In this document: positions 17,601-25,547 of the stretch, one piece after another
Position numbering within the stretch: the first letter of the stretch is position 1
How the letters are laid out: each line of letters begins with the position of its first letter
NCBI GenBank assembly: GCA_001602415.1
Contig: CP012155.1
Coordinates: 2,784,223-2,848,222 of the forward strand
DNA: 64,000 bases
DNA from: Bacteroidetes bacterium UKL13-3
Lineage (GTDB): Bacteria; Bacteroidota; Bacteroidia; UKL13-3
Direction of reading: 5' to 3'
Program-made: the position numbers and the translations under genes
Notes under the pieces: generated by a model
Database searches by the model: none
Told to the model about the DNA's origin: nothing
Seen by the model: only the letters and a program-made list of their open reading frames with translations

Positions 17601-20600
17601 TTGTAGTTACACCGTATAAGTTAATTGAATTAAAATATACTTTAAGGCCATTACCATTTTGAATATATATACCATGTGGAGTAAATTGGCTATACGGATT
17701 ACCCCAGTTATCATTTGTACTGAGTACATCGTATACTTCATTGTTAACAATAACATTGTTTACACCAGTAATACCTGTAGCTACCAAAATACCAATAGCA
17801 CCCGAAGCACTTATATTAACGTTTCTTATTTTTCTGATCACGTTTTTACTTATGGTAATATTTGAGGTATTCGCACTTAATTGTATACCTGTAACTGTTC
17901 CAAAGTTGATATCACCAAACTGATTAAAAATGGTGTTTCTCTCAATTAAAGATGAGTCAACATGTTGGGTAAAAATCGCAGCCTGTCTGTTGCGAACTAA
18001 AACAGAGTCAACACTGATACCAAAATAGTTATTGCGAATTGTAATGCCTTTAATACGAGTTAGGTTAGCCGTACCACTCAATACAACTCCGTAATTTGTA
18101 TTGTATATCTGGTTGTTTTCGATTAACAAGTTGCTATATCCTAATCCATTTGAGAAAGCACTTAAAGTTGTTCCTCCAACCAATACACCTATACTAGCAG
18201 TGTTTAATCCACCTTTGATAATGGTATTTTTGAGGGTAGTGTTCTGTACACCTTGGTTAGCAGTTGTACCAATATAACGAACCACAGCAGCTGTAGCGCC
18301 ACTATTGTTAATGATTGTTAAATCGCGGCTTGAACTACCATTGTTAGATCCATCTATTACAAAGTTTCTAGCATTGTTATTAAACAATAAAATAGCATTT
18401 GCATTACTACCTTGAATAGTAGTTGTAACAGCAGTATTAGGTTTTACCGTAATAGTATGTGCTGTGTTATTTGCAGCAAATGCATTAAATGTGATAGGGA
18501 ATGTTTCCAAACTAGGATCATAATCAGAATCTAATCTTAGAGTAATATTACTTTGAACTTGTTTACCTGCAATATCATTTAAGAAGGCAGTAATGGTTGT
18601 ATAATCTGGTGCAGTTTTAGTTGCTCCAATAAGGAAATTTCCAGAAATTGGAATAATGATTTCACCAACTGTAAAGAAGCCCGCTAAAGCAGCGCTGGTT
18701 AATAATATATCAGATGTAATAATACCAACACCAGGTCCAGCAGATTTTGAAACATAGGTGCCACTCAAAGTAGAGCTGTATGCAATACGATTTATTCCTA
18801 TTAAGCCACTACGTGTAAATTCTATACGAGAAACACTATCTAAATTTGCTCCTCCCGTAGGAACGGTAACAGCCCAATAGTAATTATTTGGTAGTATATT
18901 AATTGTAACCAAATCAGCTGTTCCTGCTGTTGCTGAATCAATATATCTAGCTTGAACAACAATTGTATCTGTAACATTAGTTTTGGGATTTATTAATCTC
19001 ATCATGGCATAGGTTGAGCCTATTCCAATTGGAAACGCATAACTACTAGCTGTTGTTAAATTAGGAGGCAATCTGCGTTGCATTGGTCCATTTACAAAAC
19101 TTGTTGCACTACCAACATTAGCGGCAGCTGCAGCAGTGTTTAAAATTCTTAACATGTTTGCATCTGAGGTGTTTAGTTTACCAGCAGTCATGGTTAAAGT
19201 TCCGGTAATATCTAATGGTCCACCAGCAAGTGTTACATTAAAAGTATCAGAAACGGTTAAGTTAAATATACTACGTGATGCTGGAATCTCAAGACCTGTG
19301 GTTCGCATTGCACCTTCTTGAGCGTATGATACTGAATATGTTCCTGTACCTAAATTTAAGGTTGGAGCTACATCAAAAATACCGGCTGTGCCTACAAATC
19401 CAGCCACACCTACTTGTACTATTACCGCTTGAGCAAGTCCGTTTCCTAAAGTTATATTAGCACTGTTTAAAAACTGTGTCGTACTAAAAAAGTTTGCACG
19501 GTAAGATACAACAGGTTTGTCAAAGGTTACACCACCAACAGTATTTTGATTTGCATAAGTTTGAACTGTATCGATACCCGAACCACCATAATAATGTCCT
19601 GATGTAGTTCTGAAGAATACAAAATTACTGAAAGCTAATCGTCCATCAATAAATCCGTTGTTAATTACACTATCTCCGAATAGTAATAAATTTTGACCAT
19701 TTAAGTTAAGTCTACACCCAACCGGAACGTATATTTTGCCACGAACATAGGTTTCCATACGTAACAATGCCGATTTATTATTGGTTATACTATCAATAAT
19801 GATGTTTGGGGTATTTCCGTTGATGCGGAAATCAAAATTTGTTGCCGTTGAAGTACTGCCTATTTGTAGTGTTCCATTAAACGTTCCAACTGTTGGTGCA
19901 ACGTTGTAATCAACTATAGTAGCACCGGTACTACGTTGGTTTAACACAACTCTTCCACCTGTCCAGTTTATTGTTGTAGCAGCACTTGTTAGTCCAAATG
20001 ATGCCGATTCTGAAGTACTATTACCAACAGTAGCAACATTAATTACACCTCCTGATTGAGTAAAGGTAATAACGCTACCTGTTAAAATACGAGCAGCATG
20101 GTTAAGAACACCACCTTCAACCCACAATTGAGATCCTGCACCAAAGTTTAACACTGCAGCAGCGAGTGTACTAATATTATAAGTACCTTGAGATACGCGC
20201 AATAAACCATTATTGGTCATATTACCGTTTTGAGCGGTTACGGTAAAGTTAGGATTGTTTAACCATATACCACCAAGTAATGGAATTGTTCCTGTAACAG
20301 CATTATAAAGTACACATGTTTGGGTAAATGAACCTGCAATTTGTAGAACACCAGCAGTATGTGTTTGTATCATACCTACCGTACTACCACCTTCAGTTGT
20401 AAATGCAGCATCAATAGTAAGCACTGGTCTGTTTAATGACACATTGCCCTTGTTGAGGGTGATACGTCTGAAATCATATACACCTGCTCCAGTAACGGAA
20501 CCATTCATGTTACCAAAAAAAGTAATATTAGCACCTGCAGTTCCAAAAAAGTCAAGTGTTCCATTATTCACAATACTTCCGGGAGAAGGTGTTGTTGCCG

Positions 20601-21945
20601 ATACTCCAACAGTTAAAGTATGTGTAGTTAAAGTTCCAATTCCAGCATTAAAATTTCCACCAGTATTAATATATACCGATTGAGAAACATTTAAAGTTGC
20701 GGCAGGTGTAGCTCTAAATTGAACAATTCCTGAAGTACCTTGACCAACCACCAATGCATAACAAGCGGCAGTTGTAGAATCAATTTCTACGGTAGCTCCA
20801 TCACTAATAATTACAGAATCAGAAGCAGTAGGTACAATACCTCCTACCCAGGTTAATGGATTAGTCCAATTCCCACCAACACCTGTTGATACAATTGCAG
20901 CAGGAGGTAATGTAGCTTGAGAAGCTACAACATTGCTGTCTATATTACCCTCTGTTCCAGCTGTAACTCTAAAAGTGTAGGTTTGTCCAAGTAATAAACC
21001 CGTTGCATTATAGGAAATGGTGTTTGCTGCAAGAGAAGCTAATGTTGTATAATTTACTCCTCCGTTTGTTGAACGTTCTACTAAATAAAAGGATTCATTT
21101 GAACAATTATCAATCCAATTTAGTGTCATAGATGATTGATTTACTGAAGCAAAGGTTAGAGACGCAGGCGAACCAATTGGGTTTGGTGGAGTGAATGTAT
21201 ATACCCTTCTGTTACCTTGCGTTGCCGAGTGAAGCCCAATTATGTTTCCACCTGCAAATGTGTTTTCTGTAAGAGTAGCAGAAGCAGTGGTAGTTGGTGT
21301 CGTACCAACTGTAACTGATTGAACTGTAGTTGCGGTATTACTCGATGCAATTGAAATAGAGCGAGTTCGGCTACTTGCGGCAAACATAGGGCCATACACA
21401 TATTGAATAACACCATTTTCGTAAAGCCAAACTTGCATTTCAGCATTTTGGTTGGTAGGACTGAAAGGTATCGCAAAACCAGGAAAACTAAGTCTAAAGA
21501 TTCTATTTGGAGCAACACCCGTTAAGGTATATCTCATTGCCGAAATAACAGAGTTGTCTCCAGTCATTGGAGCAAGATAAGCTCTCCCCAAAGCTGTAGT
21601 AACATTTCCGCCAATAGCTGTTGAACTAGCACTTAAATTCAATTCCATTTGTCCGTTTGAATTAGCACTAAAATGAGTATAACGAACACCCATAAATGGA
21701 AAGGAGAATCCCAATGGTAACACTCGAGATGCATTATCGTCATTGTAACCAGCTAAAATTGCACCAGAGCCTGCCATACTCGTAGCTCCTATCATTGAAT
21801 CTAATGATCCAGTAGTTGTAGATGTAAAGGCATAATTTGCTATGCTCTGAGCATTGGAGTGTGTAATTCCAATCCCAATTAAAAGTAATCCAACTCCCAA
21901 GTATCGGGTTATTAGATTACGAAAGGTTTGTACTTGTCTTTTCAT
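14674..21945 (-). CDS. giant T9SS type A surface protein with beta-helix repeats and a fibronectin-like domain
   Basis: This is a 2423-residue secreted protein with a signal peptide (VGLLLIGIGITHSNAQ near 18-33). An N-terminal jelly-roll-like part is followed by a fibronectin type III domain at about 253-345 (LTFASVNQSSMTLNWIDNCS). Long Thr/Asn/Ser-rich stretches follow with right-handed beta-helix character: recurring patterns such as NNTISG, VIENNQIYN and ISNNMISKL occur at about 1200-1480 and 1780-2120. An SETNNKGFEVERS module is next, at about 2180-2290. The end is a type A sorting domain (YPNPYSSAYGVSF ... KGIYFVRLTVNGETQVTKLV). It is likely an adhesin or carbohydrate-contacting surface protein; no catalytic motif was identified. 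An IS1595 element sits 110 bases upstream of its start, which could affect expression. A terminator follows. Confidence 0.85.
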   Translation of the reverse strand: MKRQVQTFRNLITRYLGVGLLLIGIGITHSNAQSIANYAFTSTTTGSLDSMIGATSMAGSGAILAGYNDDNASRVLPLGFSFPFMGVRYTHFSANSNGQMELNLSASSTAIGGNVTTALGRAYLAPMTGDNSVISAMRYTLTGVAPNRIFRLSFPGFAIPFSPTNQNAEMQVWLYENGVIQYVYGPMFAASSRTRSISIASSNTATTVQSVTVGTTPTTTASATLTENTFAGGNIIGLHSATQGNRRVYTFTPPNPIGSPASLTFASVNQSSMTLNWIDNCSNESFYLVERSTNGGVNYTTLASLAANTISYNATGLLLGQTYTFRVTAGTEGNIDSNVVASQATLPPAAIVSTGVGGNWTNPLTWVGGIVPTASDSVIISDGATVEIDSTTAACYALVVGQGTSGIVQFRATPAATLNVSQSVYINTGGNFNAGIGTLTTHTLTVGVSATTPSPGSIVNNGTLDFFGTAGANITFFGNMNGSVTGAGVYDFRRITLNKGNVSLNRPVLTIDAAFTTEGGSTVGMIQTHTAGVLQIAGSFTQTCVLYNAVTGTIPLLGGIWLNNPNFTVTAQNGNMTNNGLLRVSQGTYNISTLAAAVLNFGAGSQLWVEGGVLNHAARILTGSVITFTQSGGVINVATVGNSTSESASFGLTSAATTINWTGGRVVLNQRSTGATIVDYNVAPTVGTFNGTLQIGSTSTATNFDFRINGNTPNIIIDSITNNKSALLRMETYVRGKIYVPVGCRLNLNGQNLLLFGDSVINNGFIDGRLAFSNFVFFRTTSGHYYGGSGIDTVQTYANQNTVGGVTFDKPVVSYRANFFSTTQFLNSANITLGNGLAQAVIVQVGVAGFVGTAGIFDVAPTLNLGTGTYSVSYAQEGAMRTTGLEIPASRSIFNLTVSDTFNVTLAGGPLDITGTLTMTAGKLNTSDANMLRILNTAAAAANVGSATSFVNGPMQRRLPPNLTTASSYAFPIGIGSTYAMMRLINPKTNVTDTIVVQARYIDSATAGTADLVTINILPNNYYWAVTVPTGGANLDSVSRIEFTRSGLIGINRIAYSSTLSGTYVSKSAGPGVGIITSDILLTSAALAGFFTVGEIIIPISGNFLIGATKTAPDYTTITAFLNDIAGKQVQSNITLRLDSDYDPSLETFPITFNAFAANNTAHTITVKPNTAVTTTIQGSNANAILLFNNNARNFVIDGSNNGSSSRDLTIINNSGATAAVVRYIGTTANQGVQNTTLKNTIIKGGLNTASIGVLVGGTTLSAFSNGLGYSNLLIENNQIYNTNYGVVLSGTANLTRIKGITIRNNYFGISVDSVLVRNRQAAIFTQHVDSSLIERNTIFNQFGDINFGTVTGIQLSANTSNITISKNVIRKIRNVNISASGAIGILVATGITGVNNVIVNNEVYDVLSTNDNWGNPYSQFTPHGIYIQNGNGLKVYFNSINLYGVTTIGSAAGTSSGLTIASNTIPGLDIRNNNIRNTITGFTGSKHYALTHYRSTGAIFNYNNYSVAGSQGILAYDFNPVTFTGTDQPLLADLQTTSAANANSVTINPQFVNDSNLIIGLGTITGLGNTISGFTTDRIDSVRNSPPTIGAIEVGVDISGPAISYTNLSNTFLLTNRVITGFATMTDFNGIDTAANKPRIYYKKSSDLDVMGTYPADNNNSFNGWKYAEATNVVSPFNFTIDYSLLFGGAGVIVTDTIQYFVTAQDRQTPTSYVSANPTAGFVATSVDSITTAPTKPNRYVIVDPPLAGTYLVGSAQVSPNFTTLTSAVATLNARGVSAAVEFQLTDASYRTGTEVYPLVINQVTGGSAVNRVTIRPTLTNTVISGNEAAIFLLNGADYITIDGSITPGGSSLDLSIVDSNTSSNTINIASGGIGLGCISDSIINCKLFGPSSGTSSAVLHIGGSGYDAAGADNRDIVIRNNEIGSGYKGITAFGTSGNKTKGLVIENNIIGNSVAASRITWRGIDMRQLDTVLVNKNTVQYIISSNSNIKAINIGAGVVNAVVSRNIIDTCTYTGTAGFGAIGIHAETGLASNTTISNNMISKLTGDGWTPISSNDVIVGIRLNTGSDYKVYFNTVNISGTYAGFAGDSRCAAMYVASSVTGVDVRNNIFVNSFVNTNGAPGVGYAFASDAPPAAFTNINYNNYFVAGSQAVLGWAGSNQIDLATFRTSLGGNVNSKTDSIFFVSNGDLHLTGSSIGNLNLQCVAIAGITTDIDNETRFSIPYMGADENVGSPLPVTLSTFTATTKAADALLTWTTVSETNNKGFEVERSLNGSTFEKVGFVKGAGKSNRTSNYGLTDVKAFDVTQSNVLYYRLKQLDFDGEYSYSQVVRVTKNAEAANALSVYPNPYSSAYGVSFNAAKDGVATIEMLDIQGKVVATLDAIITTGNNLVPITEANNLNKGIYFVRLTVNGETQVTKLVKN

Positions 21946-22055
21946 ATTGATTGTGTTTGTTTTGGTTAGATTGTTTAATTGGTGCTTATGTTTTTGATAA
22001 ATATTTCTTTGTTCATAGTGTAAAAATAATGAAGCATTGATTTGTTATTTATTTT

Positions 22056-23044
22056 AAACGTATATCCGCAAATATACCACTCCGCAGATAGGATGCGGAC
22101 AAAGGGCAGAACTTTGCAACATGAAATTAATAAACTTTATCAAACAATTTCCTGATGAGCAAAGTTGCAAGGAACATTTTAGGCTTAAACGCGAGCAAGA
22201 AGGTATCAGTTGTAAAGAGTGTGGATGTACAAAACATTATTGGCTAAAAGCTAAGTATCAATGGCAGTGCAGCCGCTGTGATTTTAGAACTACACTGCGT
22301 AGCGGAACAATTATGGAGCATGCCAAATTACCTTTTCAAAAATGGTACATGGCGATGGCTTTTATGAGTTTAACTAAAAAAGGAATATCTGCAACGGAAC
22401 TCCAAAAGCAAATGGATCACTCACGTTATGCAAGCATATGGAACTTGATGCATAAAATAAGAGAAGCAATGGGTAAACGAGATTCTTTATATACACTTAC
22501 AGGAATGATAGAAATGGACGAGGGCTATTTTGAAAAAGCCACTCCTGAAGGAACAAAGTTAAAGCGAGGAAAAGGAAGCCAAAAGCAACAAAACGTAGCG
22601 GTTTTAGCAGAATCAACACCACTTGAAAATTTGGATACAGGTATTACATCGAAACATTGCAGGTACTTTAAGATGCAGGTTTTAAATAATCATAAGTCTG
22701 ATGCAATCAATAGCTTGTTCATTAACAACATTGAAGATAGCAGTATTGTATTTACCGATAAAAGCACGAGTTACGTAGATATTGCTGATTATGTTGAGGT
22801 TCATGTAAGTGAAGTATCAACTGAGATTACAACCAACACTACACTTAAATGGGTGCATATTGCAATTGCAAACGCCAAAAGAATGCTACTCGGAATTTAT
22901 CACAAAATTAAAGGTCTATACCTGCAAAATTATCTCAACGAGTTTTGCTATAAACTCAATAGAAGATACTTTGGAGATAAACTCTTTGATAGACTAACTC
23001 TTGCCGTTGCTAAAACTTACTGGTAATATAGCGGATATACATTT
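22056..23044 (+). mobile_element. IS1595-family insertion sequence
   Basis: The element is about 989 bases, bounded by 14-base inverted ends with one mismatch: AAACGTATATCCGC on the left, and on the right the complement of AAATGTATATCCGC. A 6-base direct repeat TATTTT flanks it (22050-22055 and 23045-23050). Because the site is A/T-rich, that target duplication may be partly fortuitous. The element holds one intact transposase. It sits between the giant surface protein gene and an IS982 copy that begins 87 bases later. Confidence 0.78.
22121..23026 (+). CDS. IS1595-family (ISXO2-like) transposase
   Basis: The 301-residue transposase has an N-terminal zinc ribbon (CKECGC ... CSRCDFRTTLRSGT, residues about 27-60) that contacts the ends, followed by a helical region (FQKWYMAMAFMSLTKKGISA). 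The catalytic domain carries acidic residues in MIEMDEGYF near 137 and VFTDKSTSY near 207, and ends with NEFCYKLNRRYFG, the ISXO2 terminal signature. No frameshift or truncation is visible, so it is probably active. The stop codon lies 5 bases from the right inverted end, leaving no room for passenger genes. The start at 22121 is the first ATG inside the element. Confidence 0.9.
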   Translation: MKLINFIKQFPDEQSCKEHFRLKREQEGISCKECGCTKHYWLKAKYQWQCSRCDFRTTLRSGTIMEHAKLPFQKWYMAMAFMSLTKKGISATELQKQMDHSRYASIWNLMHKIREAMGKRDSLYTLTGMIEMDEGYFEKATPEGTKLKRGKGSQKQQNVAVLAESTPLENLDTGITSKHCRYFKMQVLNNHKSDAINSLFINNIEDSSIVFTDKSTSYVDIADYVEVHVSEVSTEITTNTTLKWVHIAIANAKRMLLGIYHKIKGLYLQNYLNEFCYKLNRRYFGDKLFDRLTLAVAKTYW

Positions 23045-23131
23045 TATTTTAAAGTGGTTAGAAAAAATTATAAAGCTAAATTATGAAAAAAATCATAAAA
23101 TCATAAATATTTTTTAATCTTTAGTAATTTA

Positions 23132-24198
23132 ACCTGAGTTCGGGATAAGAAAGTGTTGATTATTTTGTTTATAATTATTTGGCAATCAAATAATTAGTAG
23201 CATTGGAAGTGTTAATTTTGTAGTGCAAAAAAACATAAAAAACACACCAATGCTACGAGATAAAATTACAGAAACTTTTGTAAAAGTTGATGATTTCTGC
23301 AATGAATTTGAAATTTTGTATTCAAAACACCAATTACCCGCACCATCAAACGTTAAAACAAGAAATAGAAAAGCCGGAATGTGTGACTCTGAAATTATCA
23401 CACTCCTGATTGCGTTTCATGGTGGTCAATTCAGGAATTTCAAGCATTTTTATGTGGACTATGTGTCTGTTCATTTAAGAGAAGATTTTCCCAGATTGGT
23501 TTCCTATAACTGGTTTATTGAATTGAGTCATCGTTGTGCTATTGCATTCATGTTGTTTCTCCATCATTGTTGCAAAGGCGAGTGCACTGGCATTAGCTTT
23601 ATTGATTCTACTGTACTGCGTGTTTGTCACAACAAAAGGATAAAGCGTAATAAAACATTTAAAGGCTTTGCAGAGGTTGGTAAATCATCAATGGGATGGT
23701 TCTTTGGCTTTAAACTTCACCTGATTATAAACGACAAAGGTGAGATATTATCTTTCTTTCTAACCAAAGGAAATGTGGATGATAGAGATGCTAAAACAAT
23801 TACCAATATGACTAAAGACCTTTTCGGAAAACTATTTGGAGATAAGGGATATATCTCAAAAGCATTGAGTGATCTGCTTTTTGGCAACGGTATACAACTC
23901 ATTACAGCTGTAAGAAGAAACATGAAATCTAAAGCATTGAGCAATGAAGAGAAACTTCTTTTAAGGAAACGGTCCGTGATTGAAACCGTAAATGATGAGT
24001 TAAAAAACATTTGTCAAGTTGAACATACAAGACATCGCTCTATCAGCGGTTTTCTTCTTAATATTATGAGTGCAATTGCTGCGTATTCTTTCTTTCCTAA
24101 AAAACCTTCCATCAAAAAAGATATTGAGGAAACAAACCCTCAGCTTATCAAGCAACTTGAACAACAATTGACATTAGCTGCTTAAACCGAACTCAGGT
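23132..24198 (+). mobile_element. IS982-family insertion sequence, copy 1
   Basis: This 1067-base element begins ACCTGAGTTCGG and ends with its inverted complement CCGAACTCAGGT. It is identical to the element at 43246-44312 except for five single-base differences that I can see. No convincing target duplication was found at this copy: the left flank ends AATTTA and the right begins TTTTAC. A TAATTTTG box at 23213-23220 within the element can serve as the transposase promoter. It separates the IS1595 element from rodA. Confidence 0.88.
23250..24185 (+). CDS. IS982-family transposase, copy 1
   Basis: DDE transposase of 311 residues from ATG 23250. The open frame extends to a GTG at 23223, but the internal TAATTTTG promoter at 23213-23220 leaves too little leader for that. 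IS982 hallmarks are FIDSTVLRVCHNKRIKRNKT (first Asp), MGWFFGFKLHLIINDKGE, LFGDKGYISK (second Asp) and KRSVIETVNDELKN (Glu). The catalytic triad is intact and the GDKGY block is consensus. One residue (Trp in SYNWFIEL) is Arg in the second copy, and Arg looks like the family norm. The gene is complete and could be functional. Confidence 0.9.
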   Translation: MLRDKITETFVKVDDFCNEFEILYSKHQLPAPSNVKTRNRKAGMCDSEIITLLIAFHGGQFRNFKHFYVDYVSVHLREDFPRLVSYNWFIELSHRCAIAFMLFLHHCCKGECTGISFIDSTVLRVCHNKRIKRNKTFKGFAEVGKSSMGWFFGFKLHLIINDKGEILSFFLTKGNVDDRDAKTITNMTKDLFGKLFGDKGYISKALSDLLFGNGIQLITAVRRNMKSKALSNEEKLLLRKRSVIETVNDELKNICQVEHTRHRSISGFLLNIMSAIAAYSFFPKKPSIKKDIEETNPQLIKQLEQQLTLAA

Positions 24199-24269
24199 TT
24201 TTACGAAAAACGTAAACAAGCAAACAATAAACAAACAATAAAAAGAAATTGGCGGAGGGTTGGTTGGTG

Positions 24270-25547
24270 TTATTCAAATGCACCTCTTAATTCATTTTGC
24301 CTATTGGCATCCAAACGGATAAAAATGAAGAGTAAAATAGTGAAACTTAACAAGGAGGAGCCTCCATAACTAAAGAAAGGCAGTGGAATACCAATTACGG
24401 GAAGTAAGCCCAAGGTCATACCAATATTGATAGCAAAGTGAAAAAATAAAATGGAAGCCACGCAATAGCCGTAAATGCGGTTAAATTTTTGTCGCTGCCG
24501 CTCGGCCATCACTAGAATGCGCCACAACAACAAAATATATAGCATAACAAACAGCACCGATCCTACAAAGCCGTATTCTTCGCCAATGGTGCAAAAAATA
24601 AAGTCGGTACTTTGTTCGGGCACAAACCTGAACTTGTTTTGTGTTCCTTCTAAAAACCCTTTACCCACTAATCCTCCCGACCCAATTGCAATTTTTGATT
24701 GTTGCACATTATATCCAGCACCTTTCAAATCAACTTCTTTACCCAATAATACATTGATGCGCGATTTTTGATGTGGTTGCAAAATATTTTCGAAAGCGTA
24801 TCCAATACTACTTACATAACCGCAAGCCAATATTGCCACACCGGCTACAATTAGTAAATTTTGACGGTTTCTGCGGATCATCAAGGTGAGTAATCCTGCG
24901 AAGACAGCAATTGCAATAATGAGGTATAGTGACGGAATCACCAATGCTAATACACCAAACAAAGCCATCATAAATCCAAGAAACAGAAAATATCCCGGCA
25001 ATCCTTCTCGGTACAACATAAAAATGAATGATGCAAACACCAAGGCACTCCCCGTTTCATTTTGTAATAGAATAATAACCATTGGTAGCAAAATCATTGC
25101 CCCCGAAATGTATTGAACTTTTCTATCGCTGAACTTGATATTAAACCCTCCTAGGTAACGCGCCAAGGCAAGTGATGTTCCAAATTTTGCGAATTCGGCA
25201 GGCTGCATTCTAAAACCTCCTATTTCAATCCATGAACTCGAGCCCTTTACAGTTGTTCCCAAAAGCAATACTGCAATAAGTAATAAAATGGTGAGTACGT
25301 ATATTGGATAAGAAAAGGCATAAAAGAATTTTTCATCAACCAACAAAATGAGCATGCCTAAAAACGAAGCAATGGCTATCCAAATTACTTGCTTACCATA
25401 ATTCATGCTCGTATCATAAATCATTGGATGGGTATCCTTGTATACCGAAGCATAAATACACAATAAACCGGCAATCACAAAGGCGTAATACAACACCAAT
25501 GTGAGCCAATCAATTTTTGATGGTTTGGGTTGTTGCGTTTGTATCAT
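24270..25547 (-). CDS. rodA: rod-shape SEDS glycosyltransferase RodA
   Basis: RodA polymerises lipid II into glycan strands in the elongasome. The 425-residue protein has about ten membrane helices. SEDS motifs are present: GSSSWIEIGGFRMQPAEFAK near 105, an extracellular loop with GYNVQQSKIAIGSGGLVGKG near 270, then EQSTDFIFCTIGEEYGFVGS and LPFFSYGGSSLL near the end. The start at 25547 overlaps the end of mrdA by 38 bases, indicating translational coupling with its partner transpeptidase. It is the last gene of the mreBCD-mrdA-rodA cluster and is followed directly by the right end of IS982 copy 1, 72 bases beyond its stop. Confidence 0.95.
   Translation of the reverse strand: MIQTQQPKPSKIDWLTLVLYYAFVIAGLLCIYASVYKDTHPMIYDTSMNYGKQVIWIAIASFLGMLILLVDEKFFYAFSYPIYVLTILLLIAVLLLGTTVKGSSSWIEIGGFRMQPAEFAKFGTSLALARYLGGFNIKFSDRKVQYISGAMILLPMVIILLQNETGSALVFASFIFMLYREGLPGYFLFLGFMMALFGVLALVIPSLYLIIAIAVFAGLLTLMIRRNRQNLLIVAGVAILACGYVSSIGYAFENILQPHQKSRINVLLGKEVDLKGAGYNVQQSKIAIGSGGLVGKGFLEGTQNKFRFVPEQSTDFIFCTIGEEYGFVGSVLFVMLYILLLWRILVMAERQRQKFNRIYGYCVASILFFHFAINIGMTLGLLPVIGIPLPFFSYGGSSLLSFTILLFIFIRLDANRQNELRGAFE

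Noticed and set aside
23717-24010. 97-residue minus-strand frame in IS982 (also at 43831-44124)
   Set aside because: Antisense to the transposase and present in both copies only because the element is duplicated.
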